In this document: positions 48,358-60,289 of the stretch, piece after piece
How positions within the stretch are numbered: position 1 is the first letter of the stretch
How the letters are laid out: each line of letters starts with the position of its first letter
Assembly: GCF_964204645.1 (NCBI RefSeq)
Contig: NC_134028.1
Location: 9,403,001 to 9,467,000, forward strand
Direction of reading: 5' to 3'
DNA: 64,000 nt
From: Tubulanus polymorphus
Lineage: Eukaryota; Nemertea; Palaeonemertea; Tubulaniformes; Tubulanidae
Translations under genes and position numbers: made by a program
The notes under the pieces: model-generated
What the model was told of the DNA's origin: nothing
Database searches by the model: none
The model's input: the letters and a program-made list of their open reading frames with translations, nothing else

Positions 48358-49492
48358 ACTATTGAATCCATTACTTTTCTACGAGAATGATTCGATATCA
48401 TCATCTACAACATCCAAAATTACTGTAATAGTTAGTATTGCATTAAAAGAAAATCTATTTGATGTAATGCCATTGTTCCAATTTGGTACAAGCGGCTTCT
48501 CACGAGTCACGAGGAAAATAATGTTTCTTTCGTGTGAGTAAGAGCAAAATGAATCTAACGATTGCGACCACTTAAATTTTCCATTAATCTTTGAATTGTT
48601 GTATAAACGATTATTGCTTTCGAAGAACAGTAAACGAGATGAATCATGTCCGAAACAATGACTCGAAACCCAAATATTAATAAACCCTATATCTCATTAA
48701 TCGAATTCTTCTATTTCAACTATTACGACTTGACAAACACCCAGTTTCTCTTGTCTGCACTCATCACGTGTTTTATAACGTTACTATTGATGTAAGCCGC
48801 TGTTACAGTTTCTGTGTCAACAATTCGAATCGTATAATAGCCGGAGAGAGATGGTCGTTGAAGTCGGCGCGCGTTTGCTCGCGCGATTGTTTCGTGGTTC
48901 ATCGCGGTTTCCACAATCGGCTTACCGTAAACATCGAGGATTTCACATCTGGGACCATGACGTCATTCCTTGAAGAGACAAATACAGAATTATGTTGTTT
49001 TCTTCAATATTCGAATGCTAACGTGTGTGGCTATGACGTAAAATACCTGACACGTAAACGAGGTCACGGGGCGGATTTATAGAGGCGGTGCGCAGGTCGT
49101 AGATTTCTTGTATCGAGTTTTTTTTTAAGAACATTTAAAAATGTAAGGAATTCTAGAATCCATTTTTTGAAAACGATGATTTTAAAAGCAGGAATTAAGG
49201 TAAAGGTATCTTTCTACTTATCTGAGGCTTAGCATCTTTGCAAAACACGTCGAAGTAGCTTTTGCCCCTATTACCCAACCAATAATCAAACATTGAGATC
49301 TACCCAAGTACAGGTGTATCAGTATTTCCGTCACCTTTCCTGATCGACCTACACATCTTGACGCCTACACAGCTTATTGTGGTCACATGCCTTACTACGA
49401 CACAGAGCGCAAGCCAAGAAGAAAAATACCAGATTTTTTTTCCATAAGTCGGTTTTAAGATATTCAAGCTACAGCCACTCGTGTGCCACACA

Positions 49493-49555
49493 ACAGTGGC
49501 GGATCAAGGGTGGTTCGAACCCACCCCTTTTTCCGGATGAGTGCCCTTCAGAGAA
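49493..49555 (+). repeat. CAGTGGCGGATC-type repeat end
   Basis: CAGTGGCGGATCAAGGG is followed by the palindrome GGGTGGTTCGAACCCACCC and GAGTGCCCTTC. Sequences starting CAGTGGCGGATC are common transposon ends in animal genomes (from memory). The GGTTCGAACCC match to a Pol III B box here is a consequence of the palindrome. Confidence 0.45.
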
Positions 49556-49784
49556 TTGACGATGAAAACACACACACGTTCATTGAAATATTTCCCGAGA
49601 GATCTTGACTTAAATGCCCTTGGATTGCATGAAAAGAAAATGTATCTCAATTTGCATACTCTTCATTTGTCTTCCGCACTCACGGCGCGCATTCCGAGTG
49701 AACCAACCCATGTCAAAAACCTAGATTCCCTGCTCGGCTGAGTTCTCACGAGTCTCCTGGTGTTCATTCGTTCAATCCTGTTTC

Positions 49785-49890
49785 GATCCAGGCAGGTGTG
49801 GTGGTTTGGTAAAGCACCGAATCAAGGGAAATTTACCAATCAAACAAATAACAGGGTCAATCCCGATTTTGAATTTAAAAAAAACCGCAT
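49785..49890 (-). repeat. Interspersed repeat, family B (copy 5, inverted 5' part)
   Basis: The complement reads AAATCGGGATTGACCCTGTT, ATTTGTTTGATTGGTAAATT, then CCAAACCACCACACCTGCCT. The 3' half is absent. Confidence 0.55.
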
Positions 49891-50020
49891 GACTGCAGTC
49901 ACTGCCCAGAACTTTGTTTGTTTGTGTTTGCCATATTTAGTATAGTAGTATGTTTATTTTTCATAACTCATACATACAATGTCACATTTGGACAGGTTTT
50001 GAGTGCACTATATGGTTATG

Positions 50021-50073
50021 AAGGATCCAGTGCTAGCCAGCTGGCTGCGCTTAGGATTAAGGCACTGGACCTT
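50021..50073. other. Imperfect hairpin
   Basis: AAGGATCCAGTGC is mirrored by GGCACTGGACCTT about 27 bp later, and AGCCAGCTGGCT lies inside as a second palindrome. Could be part of an unrecognised repeat. Confidence 0.35.
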
Positions 50074-50075
50074 GT

Positions 50076-50423
50076 TTAAACCGTAAGAGAGGTATCATCA
50101 TCTTGTAATGTCAGCCACGTAGTGATATATGTAAATTGTTCTGATCGAGGCCAACGATCGAACGGAGAACGAACATTTTTCCAGTCCATGTGATTTAACA
50201 CAGGTAGATAATACTCTCGTATAGGTCTAGTAGTAGTCTTATGTATCTCCTGCCTGGGAATAATATTGATAAGATTTTCCAGCGGCGGCAGTGCGCACGT
50301 TTGACTCAGAGCACTATGCGCCCACCTGCTCTTTTCACGACACCCGTCTATCTTGTCGTCAGCCGATAAAACACCGCCGTAACCGGGAACCAGTCCAGAT
50401 GTTCCGTCACGTGTCAAATACAC
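50076..50423 (-). other. Candidate coding remnant, 115 codons, unrecognised
   Basis: Open minus-strand frame with balanced composition (for example HMDWKNVRSPFDRWPRSEQF), not overlapping any repeat I found apart from touching the hairpin at 50021-50073. No homology recognised; chance is a real possibility. Confidence 0.15.
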
Positions 50424-50829
50424 GCGTGGTCCTAGCTAGCAATCGAAGAAAGCTATACATGCGATGACACTTGCATCACCGCGGGAGAATAAAAGTAAAA
50501 TGTTTCTTTCCCGCGCTATTGCACAGCCTTCTTTCGAATAAGAAGGACATGTAGAGCCGATGATAGAAAAAAGGTTAATCACAGAAATATACCTCAGCTG
50601 CAGTAATGTCGATAGTTTCACATGATCAGTCATCCACTCTCAGTTTAACCATTGTGTTTTTATTTTCCATTTTAATCATCCATTCGAATAGTAAATGGAA
50701 GGAAAGCATTTCGAGTATATTATAATGTATATACAAACCTGTCCCTTTGGGAAGACCCTATGATTGACATCGAATAAATTATTGGTTCCGTTCTTTTCTT
50801 CACCTTCATCATTCCTGTACCCGTATCGC

Positions 50830-51030
50830 TAACTGTGGCAATCCAGGATTCCACGTATGGCAGGCGAGGATCCACCAGGTTCGCTAGTAGTTAATCGGTC
50901 ATCCGCGTTCTATTTCTTCTACATTTCAATTAAAACTGAATGAATTTTCTCTTGAATATTTTGGAAACTATACCCATCTAGGTAGAAACATATTGATTTA
51001 TTGTATATTGGTGGGTCGTATGATAACATA
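50830..51030 (+). repeat. Interspersed repeat, family C (copy 4)
   Basis: CTGTGGCAATCCAGGATTCC, ACGTATGGCAGGCGAGGATC, CACCAGGTTCGCTAGTAGTT, AATCGGTCATCCGCGTTC, then ACATTTCAATTAAAACTGAA and TGGTGGGTCGTATGATAAC. Likely closest to the ancestral sequence together with the copy near 35.1 kb. Confidence 0.65.
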
Positions 51031-51589
51031 TACGAGAGGTATTTTTTGAAAAATTAATAATTAAAAGAATACGATTCACATAGTCCTATACTTTTAAAAC
51101 TGTTTTGTAATCAAGGTATCTAAAATAGCATTCATCGTTCGGGAACTCTAGACGTCGATTTAGCAGGCAGGAGTCTTTCCCGAAATAGACGACTGAAATG
51201 CACATCTGTGCTGTCGCATAAGAAATAATCTTACTAGAAATTCAAAGATAAATACAAATGAAAAGTGAGATGAGATTTCTTTTCTAAAGAACAATGGCCA
51301 CGGGCTCCACACGGTGAATTCAGGAAATACCAACAAACTTTTCTATGTAAAATTCAAATTTTAATTTTATGTGACACACTAAGATATTACAGTATCTATA
51401 TATGCCCTAGCCGATTATGTGACTATACTGACACTATCAATTTATGAAACTTCATAAAGAACTGCCTGTCATTTTCAAACCATTTGAGATAAATCAGCCA
51501 AATCTTCAGGAGAGATGGATTACTATTATACTTTTCACCACAAAAAAAATTACTTTATTAAAATCCAATTACCATGACTCAGTCTATTG

Positions 51590-52120
51590 TTGAAATTTCT
51601 CAGTACGTTGCCAATCATCTGAGTTATTGCAGATGTTTCTCTTGAAATCATCAATAGTTTCTGGTTTGTTTTGGTACACTGTATCCTTCAGCTAGCCCCA
51701 CAAGTATAAGTCCAGTGGATTTAGGTCAGGCGAGTATGGGGCCCAGTCGTTTACAGTTTACAGCGCTGTGATTATGTCACCCAAATGCCTAGGCAGAATA
51801 TCAATTGCTCTGCGTGCTGTAAGACATTGCGCACCATCCTGTTGGAACCACACTGGATTAAGACTTCATCTAGACATCTACGAAGTTTTGTAATAGAGTA
51901 CTGAATCGGCATCTTATGATAGCCGGCCCCATTCATAGTCAGCATTTCCTTTTTTGTCAAAAAGTATAGCCCGATTAAAGGCCCACTTGATGACCTCTGC
52001 ATGACAAATCGAAAGATTACACCTCGTAGACAACCGATAGCTCACTCGATGACTTGGCAATCAAATATGGATTCTTAACCCCGAAATCTATGGTTCAGAT
52101 GGAGTATACACGGTGTATCA
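51590..52120 (-). pseudogene. Degenerate Tc1/mariner-superfamily DDE transposase
   Basis: Minus-strand remnant of a transposase that would cut and rejoin transposon ends. Reading downward from about 52120, a first frame gives the stretch GLYFLTKKEMLTMNG (about 51980-51920), which matches the conserved 'GxYFF...GNxxTVNG' core. After a frameshift near 51850 the other frame reads WFQQDGAQCLTARRAIDILP, containing the second catalytic aspartate in QQDGA. It continues, after an in-frame stop, as WAPYSPDLNPLDLYLWG with the third catalytic aspartate in SPDLNPLD, and then KDTVYQNKPETIDDFKRNI to about 51610. This block order is standard for IS630/Tc1/mariner-type DDE transposases. Several stops and at least one frameshift rule out function. 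I could not find its terminal inverted repeats, nor a clear N-terminal DNA-binding region. Confidence 0.82.
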
Positions 52121-52662
52121 TGAAATGTATCATGCCTATGATAGTATTTCAACAATCCATCGGGCAAACATCCGGGTCTACCAACCTAATCCCCCCCCCA
52201 AAAAAAAAAAATTGATTATATTTAATGAATTTCTTTTCTTAAAACTTCGGTAACACATTTTCTGAGACACAATGTATAGCGAGTTGTTATTCTTGATTGT
52301 GGGTGTATGACCTAACAGTACAATGTCGATTTAATCTAAAGTAATCTAAACGGTATATCACAGTCAAGGTTGTTTAACTTGAAGGAGGCGTAGCCGGGTT
52401 TGAGTCACGCAGACCCGTTCTGTTTCTAGTAATTACAGATGCGTGGGGAGACAAACATATCTCGTTATTTTCAATTTATATCGAGAACAAAGCCCAACAA
52501 ATCATTGTTCATTCCTGATTTCAGGATTTAGAAATTCAATTAAATTCCCAGTAATGAAATCAAAAGTACATATTTGCTCGTATTTGCTAAGACATTTGGT
52601 GATACCATTGTACTACCTGAGACCTCGGAGTAATCAGACTGATGCAGGCTCAATCAGGCTCA

Positions 52663-52961
52663 GGATCACACGGAGACGATTTGGCCCGAGCACAGTTGGT
52701 ACGGATCAGGCCCGAGTCAAATTTGGCCCGTGCCTAATTAGAGAGCGCGTTCAAACGTAAACCACTCGATGCAATGTTCAAAGCGAAGTGAGTCATTTCC
52801 GGAACCAGTTGCAATTCGAACGCAATCATTTGTCCCTCTCCAAAATTTGGCACGGGCCCGCTCCGAAGGTTTTTGATCGGGCCAAATTTGGCAAACAGGC
52901 ACGGGCCCACATGGTACCCGTGTGAAATTTTTTTTCGGGCCAAAACGCTCTTGTGATCGCG
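52663..52961 (-). mobile_element. MITE, GGCC-rich, about 299 bp (copy 2)
   Basis: Left end GGATCACACGGAGACGATTT matches the right end of the copy at 48051-48357, and right end, read inward, CGCGATCACAAGAGCGTTTT matches that copy's left end. Orientation is therefore inverted. Internal TTTGGCACGGGCCC motifs occur on both strands. The open frames across it are by-products. Confidence 0.7.
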
Positions 52962-53511
52962 TCTGATAAATCAGTCTTACTCGGTCACATACGTGTGCTG
53001 CCATACGTGTGCTTAGGTCATATTTCGGTCCTTCAAGAACTTCCCCAGTCATTTCTATAATCTACCACGTGATTCAGTTGGCGCTGCCATCTCACTCGCA
53101 GCCACGAGGTAAATGGAAACTAGGAGAACTTGTAAAACAGCCCCTCGAACTAACTCGTGTAATCATGGCTTACTGTTTCAAATTAAGCAACCATTTAACG
53201 TGGGGAATTTTAGACAAATAACCGAGATCTCGTCTTACCAGTATTCAGAACGTGTTTGGTTAATTTCAGCGGCGATGAACGTGTGTACAGGTAAGACCAG
53301 TCGTGTCTGCGTGAGTCACTGCGACCTGAAGACGCCAAATACACCGCCATCCCTTAGGAACTATTCTACCCCTGGTAAGGATTGTATTATCTGTTAGTCG
53401 AGGCGCCGCTTAAATCCACCAACAACCGGTGACTCATTGAGAGACATATCTCAAAAACTTTTCTTCAATTTCTTCCGACCGGTTAATCCGCGGTGCTATG
53501 ACAGGTAGAGA

Positions 53512-53536
53512 CAGAGAGAGAGGGAGAGAGAGAGAA
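53512..53536. repeat. (GA)n microsatellite
   Basis: AGAGAGAGAGGGAGAGAGAG-type tract; a short (GT)n tract follows at about 53613-53626. Confidence 0.85.
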
Positions 53537-54067
53537 TGTAGCATTAATTAGTCTATTGCGTACAGAACCTTTTCATCCGATTTTCTATTTCGTAATTAGA
53601 AAACGATGAGTGTTGTGTGTGTGTGTACGTACAAGGCTCTGAGCCTCGGTTGTGAACTCACCGATGTCCGTCTAGAAAAAAAAACAAGATATAGACACGC
53701 AACTGTAGTAAAACACTAGGTGGAAAAATTGGCAGATTGTGTGTGGAAATGCTTGGATGTTGGGTGAATTGCATCATACACTATATTGTGATCTACCGTC
53801 TCCTATTCTTGTACCGATATACTCACCGATTCAGGGCGTTCATCATCAAGGTTTTTATCTAACCCGATAACAGGGAATCGACACATCACGGTTAAAGGTT
53901 TTAAACAGCTGTAATTAACAAGAAGTTAGACATTGTGAACATATTCACTTTACTTAACTTATACATTTAATACGTTACATGCTTTATTGACAGACTCGAG
54001 GGAAAAGTTTCATCACCATTACGCAGGTACTACATCAAGCTGTACTAAAGGAACCTCTGCCCGAAAA

Positions 54068-54493
54068 GCCACTTAGTTGTATTAATGTACTTAGAAGCGC
54101 ACTTTCTCGTACCTACAAGACCCGGGTTCGATTCCCGGTGAGTGTCCATAATTTCACTGTCAATATTATCATCGCAACAACCCAACAAGAACCTGCAGTC
54201 GTCATCTAAACCCTTTTACCAATATCCTATTTCACTTTCCACTGAGCATCACACAGCTCGCCATCCCGAATAGATATATTTTAGTCCATTTCAGAATAGA
54301 GAAAAAGGTTGATTTATTACGTGACTGTCCCTTTCTGTGTGATATGAGGTTTTTTGCATTATCAAAATCATGATTTTCCCATTATGGCATCTCCCCTTAT
54401 GGCTTGGAGATGTCCTTTTCTCAAATTGTATTTATGTGTGTATATTAATTATTTGTTATTAGAGAGAATAAAGCATTCATTCATTCATTCATT
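54068..54493 (+). mobile_element. tRNA-headed SINE-like element with (ATTC)n tail
   Basis: The head ends in a well-kept T arm, CCCGGGTTCGATTCCCGG (54121-54138), with an intact B box; the A-box side is degraded. About 270 bp later the sequence has CCCTTATGGCTTGGAGATG and ends AATAAAGCATTC followed by four ATTC units (to 54493). A tRNA-like head with a short tandem 3' tail is typical of SINEs mobilised by CR1/L2-type LINEs. The head and tail might be separate insertions. Confidence 0.5.
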
Positions 54494-55529
54494 ATAAGAC
54501 CCTCAATCTCGATGTAGATGTACGTAAAATGAACGGAAGTATCAAATAGATTTGACACGGACAATGAAAAGTCGCTTGTAAATGATGCATATATGTAGTA
54601 AATATGGTTGGGTGATGCATACACGCTTGTCACAGCTCCCTTTGCTGAGCGCACTTATCGGCTCATGCGCAAAATGTGCTCGAAGGCCGAGATTTATCAA
54701 ACGAATAAACAATAAAATCAACAATTCAGAACACAATGATAATTGAGCTCAATTCATTTGAGTTGCGAAACGTCTTCATAACCAACAAAACATAACAAAA
54801 GACTTCATTTAGCCTTCATTTAACTATTGGCGTCTGGAATCGTCCTACGCGATTACGTGTAGATATTGTCAATGTCCAATCGTTGAGAAAAAAAACGCTG
54901 TAAAATTTATGTGAACAACTGAAGCGAACACAACTAACAATCAATCTTACACCTTACTGTCTGGTAAACTAGAAATGTAACGCTCATCCGGGACACGTCG
55001 CCCGTAATGTCATTTCGGTGGAAATTCGATAAAACGTCAGAATACCATCTGGCGACGTTTTTTACGCTTACGTTAACGCTTAACGCGGCTCTGCGACGTT
55101 CTTCGTCAAGCGTTATCATTCCGTATTACGTTATTCCCCTTAATTATCTCATAATATCTGCAGGTCTGAAAATAATTGTCATATCGGCGCATCTTACTGT
55201 CAAAGCCTCGGGGGTGACATAAATAAAATTATTTGACACGGTTTAATGCAGATTCATTCAGATACTCGACGGACGCGTCTCAGACAATGGTTACAAATCT
55301 CCCGTACGATTCTAATGCGCGTCTACGCAGGTTTTAATCGACTCCGCGGATCAAAGACGAGTGTCTCTCGATCCGTAACAACTACTGTTTATTAACGTAG
55401 TCGTGTTTATCCGTCGATAACATCTTGTTCGACGAATTAATTATTGCACCCATATACTCTAGATCGGGATCGACCGTTTCATCGCAACGAAACGAAAAGT
55501 CTCGTTGGTTGTCCCGCTTATTTATCTTG

Positions 55530-55645
55530 ATTCGATTCGCCGTCCTTATACAAACCCGCTACACCTGCCGGGAACAAAATAGGCATAGTTGGTTTCCAAA
55601 TTGGAAGTACAGATATAGTTGGATGGTTGGTTGATTTTTTTAGTT
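55530..55645 (+). repeat. Interspersed repeat, family B (copy 6)
   Basis: CAAACCCGCTACACCTGCCG, GGAACAAAATAGGC, AAATTGGAAGTACAGATATA and GTTGGATGGTTGGTTGA keep the core order with a short internal deletion. Confidence 0.55.
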
Positions 55646-55654
55646 TTGACAATT

Positions 55655-55705
55655 TTGATAATGATAATAATAATAGTTATGATAATGATAATAATAATAA
55701 TGACT
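55655..55705. repeat. (GATAAT/AAT)n microsatellite
   Basis: GATAATGATAATAATAATAG, then TTATGATAATGATAATAATA. It lies between a family B copy and the foldback element. Confidence 0.8.
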
Positions 55706-55778
55706 TATTTTCTTATATAGCGCACTCTAGCAATTTAAGTCGCAGTGCATTTAGGAATTTCGGTTCCGGTGTCATAAT

Positions 55779-57003
55779 TATGGTGGCTGATAAGGGCCAT
55801 CAAAATATTTCCAGACAAAAAATAATTTTGTCATGAAAAATAATTTTCCATCGAAAAATATTTTGTGAGTGAAAAATATTTCGTGAGTGAAAATAATTTT
55901 CCATCGAAAAATATTTCGTGAGTTAAAATAATTTCGTCATGAAAAATAAATTTCCATCGAAAAATATTCGCGAGTGAAAATAATTTCGGTGTGAAAAATA
56001 AATCGCCTTCAAAATATTTTTTGTGAGTAAAAATATTTCCATCAGAAATATTTTCCTATGTCTAAAAATATCTTTGCTGTAAAAATAATTTCGGGTTTTC
56101 CCGTTTTCACGCAGCAGTGTTTGTACCGTCAAGTATGTAGTGTGTATGTAGTGTGTTGAACGGGACATCAAGTAAAAGATGTCTTAGTTTTCAATCCTAC
56201 GGCTACAGCAACTTGTATCCGTTATTTTTGCCCTTTTTGTTGATATGAGGATTCCATTACATTGACAAAAATGGTTATTTCTAGATGGACCGGAGGAATC
56301 AAAATCAAGAGCCCTAATTTAATTTGATTTTGACTGTACAAAGTTTTGGCCCTAATTTGTGTTCACATGGACCCGATGACGGCACCACCATCCCATCCTT
56401 CCTAACGTTAGGTCTCAAGGATTCGTCACGACATTTTCGGATCAAAACCAATGCTCTACCCAACTACTCTGATTTTACATGAGAGCTGTGCGGTATACCC
56501 TGTGTAGTTCATGCACGCAGTGATACTATACTTAGGGCTAGTAGCATGGATGAAATAAGTTCAAGTGAGACAGTTCAATCGACAAGCGCGCGCGCACACG
56601 CGCGCATTAGCGGAAAAACCCACAATTATTTCTTACACAGCAAAAGTATTTTAGTATCGGAATATATTTTGAAGGACGGCGATTTATTTTTATAGCAGAA
56701 CTATTTTTGCTCAGCATATATGTTGAAGGTGATTATTTTCATGAGAAAATTATTTTCGCTTACGAATATATTTTGATGGAAATTTATTTTGCATAGCGGA
56801 ATTATTTTCACTCACGAAATATTTTCGATAGAAATTTATTTTTCATGAAATTATTTTCATTCACGAATATTTTTCGATGGAAAATAATTTTTTATGACGA
56901 AATTATTTTCACTCACGAAATATTTTTCGATGGAAATTTATTTTTCATTACGAAATTATTTTAATGTCAGAATATATTTTCATGGCCCTTTTCAGCCCCC
57001 ATA
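55779..57003. mobile_element. Foldback-type DNA transposon with 6-bp target duplication
   Basis: The ends are inverted: TATGGTGGCTGATAAGGGCC on the left and, read inward on the other strand, TATGGGGGCTGAAAAGGGCC on the right. The element is flanked by a perfect CATAAT duplication (55773-55778 and 57004-57009). Inside each end lie about 250-330 bp arms made of degenerate tandem units of roughly 53 bp that alternate CCATCGAAAAATATTT, CGTGAGTGAAAATAATTT and CGTCATGAAAAATAA; the right arm is the reverse complement. The centre (about 56100-56640) has no long open frame, so the element is non-autonomous. Long inverted arms built of tandem units are the hallmark of foldback elements. Open frames here are by-products of the arms. 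Confidence 0.8.
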
Positions 57004-57845
57004 CATAATGAAATGCCTCCCCTTTTTCATGCCCCCTTACAATGGATCTCAGCAGCCCCATTATCACTTTCAATTCGTCAATCTTTTTTTTTGGGGGGGG
57101 GGGGCAACTGACATCGGCGGGTATCGGATTCAATGACATCGGTTCGTCTCAACATTTTTACATCCAGCTGGAACTGACAAGCGACTGATTATGATTTATT
57201 TTTGTTGTCCGCCTGAAAAACATCGAGATTTGAAAATTATCACATTATAAGGGTTTAAGATCATCTACTGTCCATTATTACGTTTTTGTCGTTTTCCTTG
57301 TGTAAATAGCCGGAAAGATTGTCGTTTCTCGGGTAGAAGTAACTCGGCGGTAACCTTAAGGCGTTTTTAGCAACTGCACGCATAACTTTTCTCGAGTTAC
57401 TTGCTTTTAGAGCCTACCTGTACACGGGAAGTCTTTCAAACTTTCCATTGCTACGAACACGTCTGAAATATAATGCCAAATGCAACGGATTAATCAGACG
57501 ATCGCACATACGTAGATCTACTACATTGGCCTAAAAACAATTTATTAGAGGAAACGTAGTTTGTCCAATGGCAGTGTTTTGTTTTGTATGTGGATTATTT
57601 GTCAGTGTGTGATGGAATTAAGCCAATACTCGGTTCGTCCTTGGGATGAGGTGTATGTATAGGACGATTGCCGTGAAACGATCCTGGATTTGAAGCGATG
57701 ACACGCTCAGCTCATTGCAACTGTAGCAATTCCCTCTAACCTTCGGGTACCCGGTAATCAGACTGATTACTCCAAGATCTAATCGATCACATGTTGTCGG
57801 CATTCCCCCCCCCCTCTTCTCGACAGGATCCCAACAGATGGCATT

Positions 57846-57910
57846 GTGTGGGACTGTTGCATAGTACCAGCGTCAAATTCCATCAGGTTCGAATCCCAGT
57901 CATAGGATGC
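57846..57910 (+). repeat. tRNA-like SINE head fragment
   Basis: GGTTCGAATCC (57886-57896) is a perfect B box within CATCAGGTTCGAATCCCAG. The upstream half is only weakly tRNA-like and no A box is clear. Probably an old SINE head. Confidence 0.35.
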
Positions 57911-58589
57911 TGATTTTGGAGGTCAGGCCGTGCCTGAGATTATCATTTTCTTAGCTGTCAATTCAAGACAATTCAAAAAGTACGTTCGGTATTCACTTAA
58001 TCTTCCTTCGCAGACATGTGTACGTTTTCGTCGAGCTATTGATTTATTGTTATGATTGGCATGTAACCATTAACTCTAAACCTAACCTTAACCTTTAAAT
58101 CTTATACTAACCTTAACCATAATGCCCAACCGAGATCCCGTAAGAAAGGCCACAGCATGTAATTAGAGTTAAATGCACTTAATCCTGTTCATTTTATCTT
58201 GTATTAATGCCTTATGGAAACTTGACCGTTGCGACGTCTGCTAAGCCAACGGTTGTCTAGCACCAAGGGCACTATTGCAAGGGCAAGTAAAACGTCCTTG
58301 GGGGATTTGCAGAGTTTTGTCTGGTTTTTTGGTGGATCAGCTGAAAATAGACTGGTATAGACTGAGATGACCGTAAGCCTGAAAAGGCAGATCGGTTAGG
58401 TTGACTTGGGTAGATTGACTGGGTAGATTAACCAATGCATGGGAAATTGACGTATAGTCATAGTAATGTAGGCACATTTGTAGACCAAGGATTTAAAGCC
58501 TTGCACTATATCCATTTTCTCCATACATGTAAATATTAGATAATTTGGTAACTCGCATTAGTTTTAATCTTTGTCTCTTTCATCGTTAT

Positions 58590-58728
58590 CCTATGTACCA
58601 AAAATTTTATACACACCATTTTTTTCATATGATTTTTGGTACATTTGTGAATTTTGTTTTTTTTTTGTTATCAATAATCGTGCAAGATTTCATGATAAAT
58701 ATATATTGAATTGAATTGAATATGTATT
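58590..58728 (+). repeat. Retroposon-like 3' end with (TTGAA)n tail
   Basis: Two inverted copies of a TGTACCAAAAAT / ATTTTTGGTACA block (58595-58605 and 58634-58643) precede a T-rich stretch and the tail TTGAATTGAATTGAAT. Consistent with a retroposon 3' end; family unknown. Confidence 0.4.
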
Positions 58729-59849
58729 CTGCGTTTAAAAACGGCAGTTGTAGAAATGCAGGAAAATGCCAGAGGTAAAAAAATAACTGGTATTAGTGAC
58801 AATCCAAACGATACAATATAGTTTAGCAGAATTTTCGGCAGAAGTGTAATTCATCCCGCGCTCACCTCTGATAGGAAGCCTTCAGAAGCTTTGTCGGTTA
58901 CATTTCAATAACACGGGTTTTTTTCGTACAGTACTCATTTTACGATCTTAGACTTGAAGCGCGGGTTTAACGCGCTCTGAAATGCGCTATCCGCATTTCA
59001 ATGCTTTTACCAGCTACGTTTCTCTAAGCTATGGTTATCGGATGTCTCGTGAACAATAGCTTACCGAGAACTTTCAGGGAATTTGACGCTCGCAAGGGAC
59101 TCATTATTCTGCCAGATATGCCCTGGCAAACCTTAGATATCACGTTAAAGCTTCATTTAAATTCAACCTGTGCGCCGTGTAATGCATGAATTTATTTCAA
59201 TTCCGCCTCCAGAATTTATTCGTCTCTCCACTATTCTAATGACACAATAGGGAGTCGAGAAAACGAATTTTAATATTTCCCCCTCTAATCAAATATGGCA
59301 GAATCTTCTCGTTTTAAAAACAAATGCGGTCGTGGCCTTGATAGTGGAATCGGGATATTTTGAATTTCTAAATTCTTAACAAGTGGAAATCTACAATGTT
59401 GATCCAAAGCGTTTATTGTCTGACGCTTTGATGTCCACTGTGTTGGGTTTTACTTCTTAATTCTAAATACCGAGATACATATTGATTACGGGTTTAGCTC
59501 AGATGTGGTAAAATAATCGAAAGTAAGAGCGATAGCAAGTTACGTCCAATTTATTCCAAGTCAAGAGACGGAATGAAAGAAGGAGAACACGTGCTTATAT
59601 AAGCACTGATTAGTGATGAGCCACTGGCCAGTCCGGCACAAATAATAAGTACCTTATACAGACTGTTCAGTGTACTGTTAGGAATATAAAATCAATACTC
59701 GTATAGGATCAAAATATGAATATTGCGAATCATAAAGTTATTAAGATATTGAGTTATTGAAATTATTTACTATTCATATTATTCCCCTGTACCAATATCA
59801 GTCCTCCAGTTCTGAATTCTTATTCATAGCATCTGATCTAATCTATCTG

Positions 59850-59967
59850 AGTTTATATATATTTTGTATGAATCAAATTAATTATCTATTGTAATTTTGT
59901 CTGGTATTTATTTATTGATGTAAATTATTCAGGAAATAAATAAATAATAATAATAATAATAATAATC
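59850..59967 (+). repeat. LINE-like 3' end with (AAT)n tail
   Basis: TGTAATTTTGTCTGGTATTT, ATTTATTGATGTAAATTATT, CAGGAAATAAATAAATAATA and further AAT units to 59967. Typical 3' end of an old LINE. Confidence 0.45.
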
Positions 59968-60169
59968 TTCTATAGTTGATAAGATATAAATTTGTTTCCG
60001 AGGGCACGTGTTCGAATCTGAAACATTTGAGATACATATTTCAGTTCGAATGCAATATCTCTGATGTCGACTCGAGCTGAAATCAAAATAAGCGGTTTGT
60101 GTCAACGCGGAAAAGAACATCTCGTTCGTACGTTATATTGTGCCCAGGGTTTATAGGGGGGGGGCTGTT

Positions 60170-60275
60170 TTGTTTTCTGGCGCGAGAAAAAAAGTTAATG
60201 GGCCAATGTGTTTTTTTAAGCATGCCTCTGGCCGTATAGAAATTATCTTTTTTTTATAATGGTCCAAATCATTTA
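60170..60275 (+). repeat. CACGCGAG element, partial copy 2
   Basis: TTCTGGCGCGAGAAAAAAAG, then TTAATGGG, then CCTCTGGCCGTATAGAAA and TGGTCCAAA follow the same order as 34530-34625. Only the right half of the hairpin is present. Confidence 0.45.
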
Positions 60276-60289
60276 GTCCTAGAATCATC

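Noticed and set aside
49511-49531. B-box-like GGTTCGAACCC
   Set aside because: Explained by a perfect palindrome inside a CAGTGGCGGATC-type repeat; no tRNA fold around it.
54725-54775. Possible third hammerhead (GCGAAACGTCTTCATAAC)
   Set aside because: GAAACGTC is present but no CUGANGA box or convincing stem II lies upstream.
55923-57136. Phe/Tyr-rich frames at 55923-56171 (-) and 56894-57136 (+)
   Set aside because: They are translations of the inverted arms of the foldback element, which is why they resemble each other.
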